Assembly (NCBI GenBank): GCA_000729835.1 | Contig: JFHB01000032.1 | Coordinates: 62,001-126,000, forward strand | DNA length: 64,000 bases | From: Atkinsonella hypoxylon | Taxonomy: Eukaryota > Ascomycota > Sordariomycetes > Hypocreales > Clavicipitaceae | Reading direction: 5' to 3' | Shown: in pieces, positions 24,908-38,000 of the stretch | How positions within the stretch are numbered: the first letter of the stretch is position 1 | Layout: every line of letters begins with the position of its first letter | Program-made: the position numbers and the translations under genes | Notes under the pieces: generated by a model | What the model saw: only the letters and a program-made list of their open reading frames with translations | What the model was told of the DNA's origin: nothing | The model's database searches: none

Positions 24908-25613
24908 TGTTAAAAATAAGCTACCCTGTATAGCCTATTTTTATGCTTGCTAGTTGCCTATTAGTTGCTCTATCACGTAACCCTAACTAGGTCTTATTAC
25001 GTTGATTTTTGGTAGAGATATTGCTGTTACTAGATGCGAAACATCTAGATTTAACTAAGGCAAAGTTGCCTAACCTATAGTTAACTTTAACAGCGATTTT
25101 CTCTACAACTAGCAATAGTAGAAATTCAAGAAGTATACCATTCGAAAGCCTAGAATTAGGGCTATTTAATAGTATAATTGTTAGATAGAGTTGCTTATAA
25201 GGGTTGCTTGTTATTAGTGGAATTTGTTAAATTATGCACGTAGGCGTCTCGTTTGTATAGCTGTAAGTCGATTTTTTTGTTTTTATATAGTAAATCTTTT
25301 TGCGGAAATTATAAAGTAGCTTATAAGCCCCTTCTAGCGACTACGGCCTGCTAATATAGTCAGTAGGTCTATAAGGGACTAGAAAGATTCAAGATCCTAC
25401 TCTCACCAAGTTTGTTACAGCGCTCTCAATATAAGATACCACTATTATTATAGTTATCTACTGCCTCTACGTGATCTATACTATACACTACAGCTTGATT
25501 TAGGCCGCTGCTGCTTCCACTACGTGATAATTGCTAGGAGCAATTACAGGTGCTAAATATAAGAGACCACTACCCTCTTCTATCTAGTCCTGTAATCCCT
25601 ATTATTTTTAAAA
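24908..25613 (+). repeat. 3' LTR of A2
   Basis: This 706-bp LTR keeps the better-preserved sequence at its outer (right) end, for example CCACTACGTGATAATTGC against CTACTACGTAATAATTGC in the 5' LTR. Confidence 0.95.
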
Positions 25614-25618
25614 CTAAT
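25614..25618. repeat. Target-site duplication of A2 (right), CTAAT
   Basis: Second copy of CTAAT; see 17736-17740. Confidence 0.9.
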
Positions 25619-26947
25619 AATTCTAGCTAGCCCCTAAATTCTAGTTTTACTAAGGCTAGAGCTACTACTCTCTTAGCAGCTAATTTCTTTAGTTTTATAG
25701 TAGGTACTAAGGACAATTATTCTAGTAATTTTTATAGAATAGAGGTTAAAACTAAAATTAACTATTACTCTTATTCTAGTTTACTTAGTTACCTTAAGCT
25801 ACCTTATTGTTTTTAGAGTTCTTACTATTAAATTTACTTTAAGTGTAGTAAGTATTAATATCTTCTTTATAGTCTTTTAATTTTTATTATTTTCCTAAAT
25901 CTCTAAGGCATTCTTATAGATTCTTAACCTTATTATTTACTATAGTAATATATATAGATCTTAGGTCTTTTACTGTTAAAATTAGGTATAGCTATTATAA
26001 TTCTAAGTATAGCTTATAATAAAGTCTTAAAAGAAGCTAAAGATTAATAGTTTTACTATTTATATAGGTATATTAAAATACTCTAGAGGTAAATTCCCTA
26101 AATAATTTTTCTTTAATTATATTTTACTCTATAAACTTAGCTAAATCTAGCTATATTATTGCATTCTAGATCTATATACTAAATTCTTTATAGATAGCAG
26201 TATAAATAGAGTTTAAACTGCTAAAAATAGCTATTTTTTTATAGTAATCTAGATGCTGCTTATACTATATTAATATATTCTCTTTAAAGAGGGTTTAGAG
26301 CTTAATATAAATAGCTTCTTAGGCGTTAATTACACTATAGCTACAGTAGTCTTTAATAGCTTAAATCTATAGCTCTATATTATAGAAAACAGTATACTTT
26401 CCTTTATATAAAATTAGCTTATAGATATTTCTATTGTTAAAGGGTTTAAAGTAACTAATATTAGTAATTTTCTATATAGAATCTATTTATTCCTTAAGGG
26501 TTTAGAACTATATATTGCTTTAGTTATTCTATTCTTAATATAGATCTAGCCTTTTATTCGCTAGATTTAGCTAGAGATTGTTATTTCTAATATAGTATAG
26601 TACTTATTAATTTATATACTAATATTTAAAGTTACTAAATGCTTAATTCTAGTCTTTTTTAGCATTTTAGCTCTTCTTAGCCTTACTATTATAGTATTGC
26701 TTTAATAGATTCTTTAGAAATTATAGTAGCTTTTATTCTTTTAGAAAAGTACTAAGGTATTTAAAGTATCTCTATATTATATAGTTTCCTTTACTTAGAG
26801 GTTGCTTTTAACCTTACTTCTAGTTCTAGTTATCTTTTAGAGGTAAATAAGAATTAGAAGCCCTTTACCTATAATCCTTAAGCTAAAAGCTTTATTAGGT
26901 ATAGTATTATCTATTGTATTTATTCTAAGGCTTAGGTATAGTCTTTA
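25619..26947 (-). pseudogene. Element D probable gag region
   Basis: This is the part of D upstream of the gag/pol linker on the minus strand. One minus frame reads, with former Gln stops, as a moderately hydrophilic sequence. It includes YKQHLDYYKKIAIF near 26240-26290 and ends in an Asn/Gln/Lys-rich stretch near 25700-25850. Position, composition and length fit a gag, but no zinc knuckle or capsid motif was recognised. The gene is cut on its N-terminal side by A4. Confidence 0.4.
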
Positions 26948-27426
26948 TATTGAAAATAATAGGGATTACAGGACTAGATATCTAAGAGGGTAGTGGTCTC
27001 TTAGATTTAGCACCTGTAATTGCTCCTAGCAATTATCACGTAGTGGAAGCAGCAGCGGCCTAAATCAAGCTGTAGTGTATAGTATAGATCACGTAGAGGC
27101 AATAGATAACTGTAATAGTAGTATCTTTATATTAAGAGCGCTGTAACGAACTTAGTGAGGGTAGGATCTTAAATCTTTCCAGTCCCTTATAGACCTACTG
27201 ACTATATTAGTAGGCTGTAGTCGCTAGAAGGGGCTTGTAGGCCACTTTATAATTTCCGCAAAAAGATTTACTATATAAAAACAAAAAAATCGACTTACGG
27301 CTATACAAACGAGACGCCTATGTGCACAATTTAACAAATTCCACTAATAACAAGCAACCCTTATAAGCAACTCTATCCAACAATTATACCATTAGATAGC
27401 CCTAATTCTAGGCTTTCGAATGGTAT
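26948..27426 (-). repeat. 3' LTR of A4, outer part
   Basis: The minus-strand A-family LTR from its end (CAATA as TATTG here) is interrupted at 27426 by B1. It continues at 58800-59015, for 695 bp in total. It keeps bases lost elsewhere, such as CCATTCGAAAGCC and GCACATAGGCGTCTCG on the minus strand. It shares ATAAAGATAC-type sequence with A3 but the short LTR start with A1, so it looks mosaic. Confidence 0.9.
27423..27426. repeat. Target-site duplication of B1 (left), GTAT
   Basis: GTAT occurs once in intact A LTRs at this place (GAAGTATACC on the other strand) and is found on both sides of B1, here and at 58796-58799. The next base outward differs (G here, A there), which favours a 4-bp duplication. 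Confidence 0.75.
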
Positions 27427-27912
27427 TGTGTCGCGGCGGGGTTACCCCCTTGCGCTCTTATATTAGCTTTGCAAGGGATGCTACATATAGATTTTTCTCT
27501 ATAAGAGTGCGCATTGCCTAGACATCTAAATAGTTTAAGTAAGTAAGCGCGCAAGCAGCTTCTGCTAGCTCTTTTTAGCTTTTACTCTTTTCGATTAATT
27601 AATATCTTTTAGCCTACTTTAATTTATAACACTTAATACTTAAGAGACATTACTTTGCTAACACTAACGCTTTCCCTAATACTTTAATATATTTAGCTCC
27701 TTTTATATATATATATCTTCTAAGCTGCAATTAATATTTTATTTTCTGCCTTTTTAGACTATTTAATCTTCTTACTAGCTATTATTTAATAGTATATACT
27801 GTTAAATATCTCGCTCTTTGCTAATTCTCTTTAATCTTAATGTACACTATATTATTACCTACTTTAGTGTAAGCTGTATAGTTATTTAGAGGTTTAGTCT
27901 TAAGACAATAAA
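27427..27912 (+). repeat. 5' LTR of B1
   Basis: This LTR begins TGTGTCGCGGCGGGG, a GC-rich start preserved only at the outer edge; the 3' LTR has TATATTGCAGTAAGA. The inner end reads GACAATAAA for the outer copy's GACGACAAA. The LTR ends in AAA rather than the usual CA. Confidence 0.9.
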
Positions 27913-28199
27913 AATAGAGGCTTTACTAGGGAAATGTTTTAATTAAAATATATTATATAATTAGAAGGTTTTTTATAGAGATCCTAAAAGAAAGAAGAAA
28001 AAAGCTATTAAGCATTAAAGATAGAAGAGTACTTTAGCTTAAATATTACTAATATAAGAAAGAAGGAAATTATAGAGATAAAAGCTCTATATTATAAGGG
28101 ATTATTTAATTAAGAAAGAAAGAAAATTTCTATAGCTTTTTTAAGCTAAGAAGGGCTAGGCCTAGTTAAAGATAATTGCTATATTGTAAATACTAGTTA
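27913..28199 (+). other. Leader of B1
   Basis: Sequence between the 5' LTR and the first readable part of gag. It begins AATAGAGGCTTTACTAGGG; B2 has AATAGGGGCTTTACTAGGG. No match to a tRNA 3' end was recognised, so the primer is unknown. Confidence 0.4.
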
Positions 28200-31100
28200 G
28201 CCTATTTAACCTCTATTTTGCCCTTAGCTAAGATAGCCTTAATACAGCAAAAAGGAAGTTTTTAGGTCCCTTAAACATTATAATTATTTAATTATAGAGA
28301 AAAATTTCTCTTTTATCCTTATCTTAATAGTTATCTTTATATTTACTGTTATTAGCAATTAAGTTCTTAGCCTTTATATTTTAGCGTTAAGAGCTTATAT
28401 AACTATAGAAGCAAAAGGTAAGAGCATTAAAAGTATAGCTAATATAGAGAATTATATATATTACACTCTTTCTACTAAGTAAGATTAATTATTCTTTTTA
28501 TACCTACCTTCTATATTAAGCTATTTTATTAGTTATTTATATAAGTTTAGTATTCTATATCTCTTAAAGAAAAGTATAAGCTTTACATTTAAAGCAGCTA
28601 ATATTAGCTCTAGCTAATCTAGTAAATCTTCTAAAAAAGTTATTTTAAAACCTAAGATTATAATAGAATTAAATACTTAAGATAAAAAGGCTAGTACTAA
28701 TAGCGCTATAGCTATACCTTATAAGGCTCTTACTAAAGCTATAGATAAAGCTATTAGGAAGCAGTAAGCTTAAGCTACCTTTAATAAAAAGTTTAATATA
28801 TATTAATTTAAAGGAGAAAATATCTTTAATTACTTAACTAGCTTTAAGCTAAAAATAGAAACCTTATTTATTCTAAAGGAGAACTAATAGAAAATATTTA
28901 TTTATTATATTAATCTATTAATCTATAAGTATATAAAGGTTATTTATACCTTATATAATTAAAAAGAAGCTAAAGAGCAGCTTTTACTTTAGTATAAAGC
29001 TACTTCTTAGGATTAAAAGAAGTAAGCTAATAAAAAGCTTAAAGACCTAAAAAGAAACTATTTAAGGACTATAAAGAACACTCTTTATTAGCTTTAAGAG
29101 CACTAAGCTACTATAATTAGCGCTAAGCTCTATATATAGTGTAGTATAACCTCTTAGTTTAATTATATTTATAAGGCCTTACTAGATACTATACTTACTA
29201 GCTTTATAGATTAAATAAAAGTTACTAGAGCTAAGTTTATTGTAATGCTCTATAGAGAGTTATTAGAGTAGCTTAGCTAGTATATATAAGCTAAAATAAA
29301 GCTAGAAAACTATAATTTTAGACTTTATAACAATAGAAAGAACTACCTTTATATGCCTTTAGGCAGAAGAAGTCCTAAGTATTATAATATAAGTAATTTT
29401 AGTTATAAAGCTAAAGAAATTATATAGCTTATTTTAGAAGTAAAAGATTAAATAGATAATTTAACCTAGAAGTTTAAAGATATAAAGATTATACTTATAA
29501 AGTAAGTAGTTTTAAAGATAAATATTATAAAGCTTTTTAAAGAGAAATTTAGGAAGAAGAAGAAGAAAAGGCAGAATATATATATTAACGCTATTAATAT
29601 ATATAATAATGCCTAGAGCTTTAGGATCTATATAACTAGAAGCTACATAAGGCAGTATTACTGCTATTACTATAGTAAGAAAGGTTATTATATAGATTAA
29701 TACTAGTTTTACTAATATAACAATAAGATTAGCTTTATAAAGTATAATTAAAGAGTAAGTATCTTAATAGTAGAATTAAATAATCTAGTGCTATCTATTC
29801 TTATATAAAGCTTCCTTAGTATAAAAAGTTATCTTTATAGGCTTATAGTGTTCTAAGTTAATTACTTTAACTACTATATTATAAAATAGTATTATTCTTA
29901 AGTTAAGGAATTTAGTAGAAAAACATTAAACTATTAGAAATCTAGTAAGAAAGAGAGAGAGATATTAGATTAAATCTTTAATAAGATTAATATTTCTAAT
30001 TATTACCTAATATAGATTTTACTAGAAGCTATTCTTAAGAGAGACTCTATTAATAGTACTACAGTAACTTTAACGTTTAAAATAAAGAAATATAAACCTA
30101 GAAGGACTCTTTATATACTAATTAAGAAGAGGATTATAGCCTAGCCCTTTAGAGTTTATACTATAGAGATATAATGCTCTATTAAGTAAGAAAGAGCTTT
30201 AGAAGACTAAGCTAAAAAAAAAGAAAAGAAAGCTAAAGAAGATAACTTTATAGATATAAAAGTATAGCTTCTTATATAATTATTTAAAGATATTTTTTAG
30301 AAGAAGATTAGAGTTAGTTTATAAAACCTATACTAATTAATGCCTATATTTATAGAAGCAATAGGGAATAAATACCTAATATAAGTAAATAGTGTTAATA
30401 AAGTCTATTATATTAATAGAATAAGTGCTAAAGTTATACCTCTATATTTTATTTTAAGGAAGAGGTAAAGAGTTAAGGAGTAAAAAGATTAATTAATTAA
30501 TATTATTAAAACAATATCTACTATAGTTAAAGAGGCAGCAGAAGACAATAAGGAAGATATTACTAATAAATATATAAAATAACTACTTAGTAGTATTTAG
30601 AAGGATTTATAGAACGTTATATAAGAATATATAGAAAATTATATTAAAGAGAAGAAGTTTATTATAAACCTATAAGTAAATACGCTTTATATTAAAGAAT
30701 TAAATAGTATTTTAAAGCTAAAAGTAATTATAAGCTATTTATAGAACTTACTTTACCTTTAAGTATAACTTAAAAGCTTAAACTCTTTACTTATTAATAG
30801 TTTTATAGATTATAGTTTATAAAGGAATATTATTACTAAGGACCTTATTAAAGAGCTTAATTTAAAAATAACTCTAATAAAGTAAAAGACTACTACTATA
30901 TCTTTTATATTATATAAGCTTATAATATTAAAAGAGGTAATAATAAAGCTATACCTTAGAAACATTTAAACGCTAATTTACTTTTATATTACACTAAAGT
31001 CTTTATATATATAATTAATCCTTAAAATGCCTTTTATATATATAGCTAAAGTTACCTTTAAGTACAGTAATAAAGAAAGTAAGCTTCTCTTAAAGTACTA

Positions 31101-33400
31101 TTTTAATAATATTATATTAGTCTTAAGAGTTACTAGAAGTATTAAATAGAAGACTGCAATAGATAAAGTAATAGCTATTAGCGTTAATTTAATCTTAATT
31201 AATAAGTTATTTAAGGATTTAGTCTATAATTAAATAGTTAAAGAGAGTCTTAAAGCTAAGTTAAACAATAATAAGGAGCTAGTGCCTATAATAAAGAATA
31301 AGAGTATAGCTATTATTAACCTTATAATAAAGGGAATAGCTAGCTAGTATAGAAGCTAACTTAAAGAGGCTATAAAGGAGATTTAGCCCTTAAGGCAATT
31401 ATAACTAATTAATTTAAAGGTAAATATATTATATAAGTAAAAAGCTAATAAGATTCTACTAAAAGATAATATTCCTTTAGATAGATTTATACCTAATAGA
31501 GACCTTAAGTAGAAATAGAAGAAGTAAAAAAAGGTAAAAGTATACTTAAATAAATTAGAAAAATACACTAAATATATTATAGAAAGATTTAGTAAAAAAC
31601 CTTAAGGATTCTAAATAATAAAAAAGCGCTTAAATTAAATAGTTAAATAAGTGTAAAAACATTTAATAGTAGAAGAAGTTAATGTTTTTAAGGAAATTCT
31701 TTATAACTAAGAGGTAGCACTAATGTAGAACTTATTAGAGTGTAGAAAGATTAATTCTCTAATTATACTGCCTTAAGTTATTTATACTATTACTTATAGA
31801 GCTTAAAAAGTAAAGTTAATACTAATACCTATTAGCCTATAAAGAAGACTAGTTAATTTATTAAAAAAGAAGCTTTAGTATAGGTTATTAAAAAAGAGCT
31901 ATAGATCTTATAGAAACTCTTACTTTTTAGTAATAAAGAAGAATAAAGAGATATAGCTAGTGCTATTTACAATAGCTTATAATAAGATTACAATATAGAA
32001 TGCCTATATTCTAGAAGAAGTAAAGGCTTTTAGCAAAGAATTTAGAATATATAAGATACTTTTAGTTATTAATTTACTATTAAGCTATAACTAAGTGCTA
32101 CTTATAGAGAAAAGCAGGGACTTAACAACAATTTTAATAGTAATAGAGCTTCTATAACTTTATATACTTCCTTAAGGAGTAACTAACTCTATTGCTTAAT
32201 TTATTTAAATAGTAAAAAGAGTTCTTTTTAACCTAATTCCTTACACTTATAAGCCTTTCTTAAATAATATTATAGTAAAAGGCCTTACTACTATATATAA
32301 TAGAGAGGAAGTATTATTTAATATATAAAAATATATTATAGAATATTTAATTAACATTAATAAAGTCCTTATTAATATTAAGCTAACTAGTTACACTATA
32401 TTTACTGTAAAATTAAAGCTATACTAGAAGACTATAGAGATTATTAAATTTATATATAGCACTAATAGAAGAAAACCTTTAGAAGCAAAAGTAATAAAGA
32501 TTCTAGAGTAAATAGAGTATAAAAATGTTTTTAAGGTTAAATCCTTTTTTAGGCTTATAGGCTGTTATTGCATCTAGGTATAGTATTACTCTATAAAAGC
32601 TAAGCCTTTTATAATCTTACTTAAGAAGAGTGCTAAGTAGACTTAAGGACTAAACTAGAAGAACACTATAGAGGTTCTTAAGTATATAATAATAACTATA
32701 CTAGTTCTTATAACAATTAATCTTAGCCTAAGCGCTAAGGAAATTATATTAATAGTTAATATAAGCTTAAAAGAATAAAGAGCAGTTTTAATATAAATTG
32801 TTAATAGGCAATAACACTCTATACAATATAAAAGTAGATATTAGAGCGATTTAGAAATTAAGTATAATAGAATAAAGTAGAAATATAGAGCTATTGTTTA
32901 TATATTAAGAAGGCTATAAATTTATCTCTATAGAGTTCCCTTTACTCTAAAAACTAATTCTTAGGTGCTTATATATTAGCTTAATAGCGCTATTAATAAC
33001 GTCCTAGGTGCGCTTATTACGCAATAGATTAGTTATATTATACTGTTTAATTTTACAGCTAGGTATATTTTAGGAGAAAAGAACAAAATAGCTAATGCTT
33101 TATTATATAAAGAAAGTAGGCCTTCTAATATATTAGATTAAGTAGTTAAAGGGGACATTAAAGATTTTATTAATCTATAGCTTAACGTTAATAAGATCTA
33201 GCTGCGCAATAGAGTATACTATACTCCTAGAACTTAATAAATTATAGATTTCCTTTTAACGTTATAAAGACTATTTAATCTAGATAAGAGTAAGTATAAG
33301 CAACTTTATATAAGTGCTAAGCAATACTTCTTAGATAAAGGCCTGTTGTAAAAGAGACTAACTAGTACAATAAAGGGTTCTACTTTAGTTATTAAAGACT
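28200..33400 (+). pseudogene. B1 gag-pol relic, first part (gag, protease, RT, RNase H, start of integrase)
   Basis: One frame reads through with TAA/TAG at former Gln and Trp codons. A zinc knuckle lies near 29650-29705 (CYYYSKKGYYIDQY-like); several Cys and His of the CX2CX4HX4C pattern have become Tyr. A protease-like FIDYSL lies near 30810. Reverse transcriptase spans about 31790-32330 with YFLVIKKNKE, LSYNQV (family GYNQ) and FLNN at 32257-32268 for the family (Y/F)LDD. RNase H covers about 32700-32930. Integrase starts near 33000 and is interrupted by A3. The start is approximate because the Met codon could not be fixed. Confidence 0.82.
33396..33400. repeat. Target-site duplication of A3 (left), AGACT
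   Basis: AGACT is repeated at 41277-41281. The uninterrupted homologous site in B2 (about 49210-49220) has a single AGACC, one transition away. Confidence 0.92.
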
Positions 33401-34105
33401 TGTTAAAAATAAGCTACCCTGTATAGCCTATTTTTATGCTTGCTAGTTGCCTATTAGTTGCTCTATCACGTGACCCTAACTAGGTCTTGTTACGTTGATT
33501 TTTGGTAGAGATATCGCTGTTACTAGATGCAAAACATCTAGAATTGACTAAGGCAAAGTTGCCTAACCTATAGTCAACTTTAACTGCGATTTTCTCTACA
33601 ACTAGCAATAGTAGAAATTTAAGAAGTATACTATTTAAAAGCTAAGAATTAGGGCTATTTAATAGTATAATTATTAGATAGAGTTGCTTATAAGGGTTGC
33701 TTGTTATTAGTGGAATTTGTTAAATTGTGCACATAGGTGTCTCGTTTATATAGCTGTAAGTCGATTTTTTTGTTTTTATATAGTAAATCTTTTTGCGGAA
33801 ATTATAAAGTAGCCTACAAGCCCCTTCTAGCGACTACAGCTCGCTAATATAGTTAGTAGGTCTATAAGGGACTAGAAAGATTTAAGATTCTACCCTTACT
33901 GTTTGTTACAGCGCTCTTAATATAAAGATACTACTATTACAGTTATCTATTGCCTCTATGTGATCTAGTACTATACACTACAGCTTAATTTAGGCCGCTG
34001 CTGCTTCCACTACGTAATAATTGCTAGGAGCAATTACAGGTGCTAAATCTAAGAGACCACTACCCTCTTAGATATCTAGTCCTATAATCCCTATTATTTT
34101 TAATA
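33401..34105 (+). repeat. 5' LTR of A3
   Basis: The outer end keeps CTGTATAG, CACGTGACC and GTTGATTTTTGG. The matching inner end of the 3' LTR has CTATATAG, TACGTGACC and GTTAATTTTTAG. Its own inner end is mutated (CCTATAATCC, TTTTTAATA). Confidence 0.95.
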
Positions 34106-34117
34106 GGTTATAAGCCC
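34106..34117 (+). other. Primer-binding site of A3
   Basis: GGTTATAAGCCC directly after the LTR; same initiator tRNA-Met complement as in A2. Confidence 0.65.
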
Positions 34118-35057
34118 GGAAGATCTATCTGCAAGCTGTTAGCCCGCTGAAATCTACTATTGTGTACTATATTACCCACTAGAAGCTATATTAAGACCTG
34201 CGCTAGCAGCTATTGCTGCTAATAAATTAGTAGCTTGCTGGAAGCTATTAATACCTGCCACACATACATCGCTAGCTACTATACTGGTGTTTTCATTCTG
34301 CCTACCCTGTGCCTCCTGCACTCTATGCACCCTATGCATACACACTTTTGAAGCTATTCTTAATAGCTAGGTTCTATTGTTGCGCAACATTAAAATATAT
34401 ACATCTGCACACATTACATTCGCACTGCGAATCGTTTTATTAGGTACTGCTTAATCAATTATTTCCATTAAGAAATAAGCTTAGCGCTGCACTGCATCGC
34501 TTGTTGTTATTATATTGTGCACCCTGTGCACCTCTGTTAGTAGCTATACTACAATTTGTAGTGCACGCCTAACAGCTCTTGTTGCTGTTAGATATTCCTG
34601 TGTTTTCGGTCGCAGAATTAATTTATGTAGTAATCCTACTAGTTAGGATTTTAAAGTGAGAATTAGCTAGATATCCCTAAATTAGCTGTGCCTAGGTCTC
34701 CACTGATTTGTTAGAACCTAATTGGAGAAGAATCTCCTGAATTTTTTAGCTAAAAATAGCTAGGACCTATGTTTTATGCCCCTCGCGACCGCTTGTCAAT
34801 CTAGTCTGCTATATAAATTGTATGCGTATATAGATTGCGATATAACGCAGCCTTTAGAGCCCGTTATACCTGTTACAAAAGAAATTGGAGAAAAATCTCA
34901 GTATAATTTCTAAAGATATAGGGCACTTCTAGGCCTATAATAGAGCAATCTATTAATATCTAGTAGAGGTTATTACTGTTATTTACTACCTTTTCCACTG
35001 TAATTTAAGCTATAATTAGCTATAAAGAGCGTTAAATTAGCTATTAAAACCCTTAAA

Positions 35058-38000
35058 ATAGCACCAAAAGGAACAGGTAAGGGAAAGAGCATAAGCCCTA
35101 AACGGGGTAGTGGTTCTAGTACACTAGCTACAGCTGCTACTAGCTTTCCTAGTCTAGCAAGGTCCCCCCCTTAGCCAGTAGATTCCTCTTCTAATGAAGA
35201 AGATTATACAGCTAAGAAGGCTCTAAAAGAAGCTAGATTAACTTCTAAAAGAGTAGTACAAGTCTATAATGTACAAGCTAATCTAAAAGCTTAAATAGAT
35301 AAGCAACAAGAGACCCTAAATAGATTTATTAGGCATAGTAAAGCAAAATAAAGCTAAAATGAAGGTAATATAGCTAATTTACTAAGTAAATTAGATACTA
35401 TAATTACATCTATAGGTAATCTCTCAATAGGGTCTCCTAAGGTAGATTCTGTTACTTCTAAGACTTCTAAAGTCTCTTTTGAAGTCCCTAAACCTTCTAG
35501 TTCCTCTAATAGTGCTACTTTTCTGCCTGCTTTTAATAAAGGTACTATAAAAGAGTTAAATAAGAAGGTCCACTTAATTCTAGAGGCTGCTAAGCTAAAA
35601 GGCCCTAAAAATTTTAAACAGTAGAAGCAAGCTTTAACTATTTAATTTAGGGCCTTAGGATTCCCTTAATTTATTAATAATCCTAGTATAGCTAGTACGT
35701 TAGTAGATTTAGAGCAAGCTATTATCCTTATAATTATAAGAGATAGTTGCTAATCTAGACCTTAAGCTGCTATAAGCTGGCATAAGTCCCCTGTAGATGC
35801 CTATAACGTTCTAGTTAGGCAGTATTTATAGAGTGCTAAAATACAATGTAGTACACTATATACTAGTTATTACAACTTATTGTTTTCAAACTATAAGGGA
35901 TCTTTAGAGGCCTTTAATGCTAAATTTAATAATTTACTAGCTAGATTACAGCTCTATAGTGTAGCTATTAATCCTATTAACTAGGTAAATCATTATATTA
36001 ATGCTTTAAAGAAGACCTTCCCTAGCTAGGCTAAAAGGCAGCAATATTCTATTAGAGCTGCTAGAGCACAAGGTCTATCTGTAAAAATGCTGAATTTATA
36101 GTTCCTTATAGCTAACTTATTAGAAGAACAAAGAGATAAAAGCTCCTCTATATCTAAGGCTCTTAGTTATAAAGCTTCTAATTCTAATAGTTCTAATAAT
36201 AATAAAGCTAACTAAGGAAAGAATCCTCCTAATTAGAAGAAGAATTCCGATTCTAATTCTAACGATTCTAATGCCTCTAAAGAAAAAGATTAAGATAAAG
36301 CCTCTAAGAATAAGAAGAAGTAGAAGGGCTGAAGAAGAAGTAACAAAAATTCTAGGAATAAGGATAGAGAAGCTACTTTTGCTATAGGTTGTTATAACCT
36401 ATCTACTAGCAACTAGGATACTATAGAATCTAATGATTCTAGCAGTTCTAGTAGTAATGATTCTTACGACTTAAATACAGAATCTACTACTAGTGATACT
36501 AGTACTACTAGTAATAATACCCCTTCTTTTAATTACTCTAACGGAATAATTAAAAACTCCTTACTATATAATACAGGTTCTACCTGTTATATAGTTAACA
36601 ATAAGGCATTTTTTAGGACTTTTAAGCCTATAAAAAAGGGTAAAACCGCGCCTATTGCTACTAGAGGAGGTCCTATTTATCCTAAAGGACAGGGAACTGC
36701 TGTATTCTAGGTACTAGTTAGTATAAATCCAGCTAAATACAGGCCTTTAGCTCTAAAGGATGCTCTATATTGCCTAGGTTTAGATACTAACCTAATTAGT
36801 AGTCTAAAGCACTATTTAATAGGGGGCACTCTCCTTAGAAATTAGCTATTTCTAGCTGATAGAAGCTGCTGTAGGCTTCTAAATCCTAAAAAGCATAGTT
36901 TCTTTCTACAGCTTAAGGGGCAAGAGACCCCTAGAGTGTGTAAAAACCACGTAAATCTCTCTTATATAGGATTTAGTAGTTATAATGGCAATTATAATAC
37001 TAGTTATCCTATAGAGGTTTAAATCCCTTAACAGCCTAGTTTTAATCCTAAGGAATATAGCTGAATTGAGGAATTATCTGATTTTGAAGAAGAAGAAGAT
37101 AATACCAATAACGATGCTATAGAGCTATTAGCCCTAGTTCCTAAACGGGCTCCTAGTTAGATTCCTTCTAATAACAGGGATTTAGAAGGTCTAAATCCTA
37201 AGTTGCTAGATATTGGAGGAAATAGCCGTCTAGATCCCTTAAACGAGGCCTATAGTTCTTAAGAGATCTAGCAAGATAGGGAGCAACAGGAAGCTAGCTC
37301 TAATGATAATTCTAGTAGTATAAATCCTACTGCTTCTTCTTCCTATAAGAAGCTCCTAGAATTAGCTGCTACTTAGCATGTTAGATTAAGGCATATAGGA
37401 CTCCCTTTACTAAAGAAGACTGCTTCTATTACTAAAGGTATTCTTGATTTTACAAAAATTAAGGAAAAGGATTTTAACTGCCTAGCTTGCAACTAAGCTA
37501 AAGCTGTTAGAAGACCTAGCAAGCATGCTATTCCTAACCCCCCTAGATGTTTAGATATTATAGAGGGAGATACTGTTAAAATAGAGCCTATACTGCACAA
37601 TAAGAGGCCTCTAGTTCTTTTTCTAATTAATAGAAAATTACAGTATAAGTAGTCTTTTAATCTAGCTAATAAAGAGGGTTCTACTCTCTATAGCTATATT
37701 AAAGGCTTCTTTAATGAATTAAAGAACTAGTATAACTGCTACCCTAAATACCTTTATTTTAATAGTAGTATAGAAATTAATACTAAGTTGTAAGCTTAGC
37801 TATCTTCTAAGGGTATTTACTTTAGCACCTCTTGCCCCTATATTTATAAACAGAATAGGCTAATAGAGAGAGCTATAAGGGTACTTCTAGACCGTTTGCG
37901 TGCTACCCTACAGTAGTTACAATTACCTCTATATCTATAGTCTTACATCCTTCCTGCTATAGTGGATTTAGTTAATACTACTGCGAATAGTACTAAACTA

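Larger units (their letters stand above)
17741..25613 (+). mobile_element. Element A2: complete Ty1/Copia retrotransposon, RIP-mutated, 7.87 kb
   Basis: It has the same organisation as A1 and high similarity over its whole length. Both LTRs carry the longer start (TGCTTGCTAGTTGCC) shared with A3. Both LTRs end CAAAA or TAAAA rather than CAATA. It is inserted in relic D. Confidence 0.95.

Noticed and set aside
27427..27500. GC-rich patch as a horizontally acquired segment or tRNA gene
   Set aside because: It is the unmutated start of the B LTR; it matches 43244 and, after transitions, 54499 and 58310. No cloverleaf is formed.
31383..31568. Minus-strand Phe/Leu-rich frames in B1 (31383-31568) and B2 (47200-47385)
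   Set aside because: Antisense of the Lys/Asn-rich part of pol; conservation follows from the sense frame.
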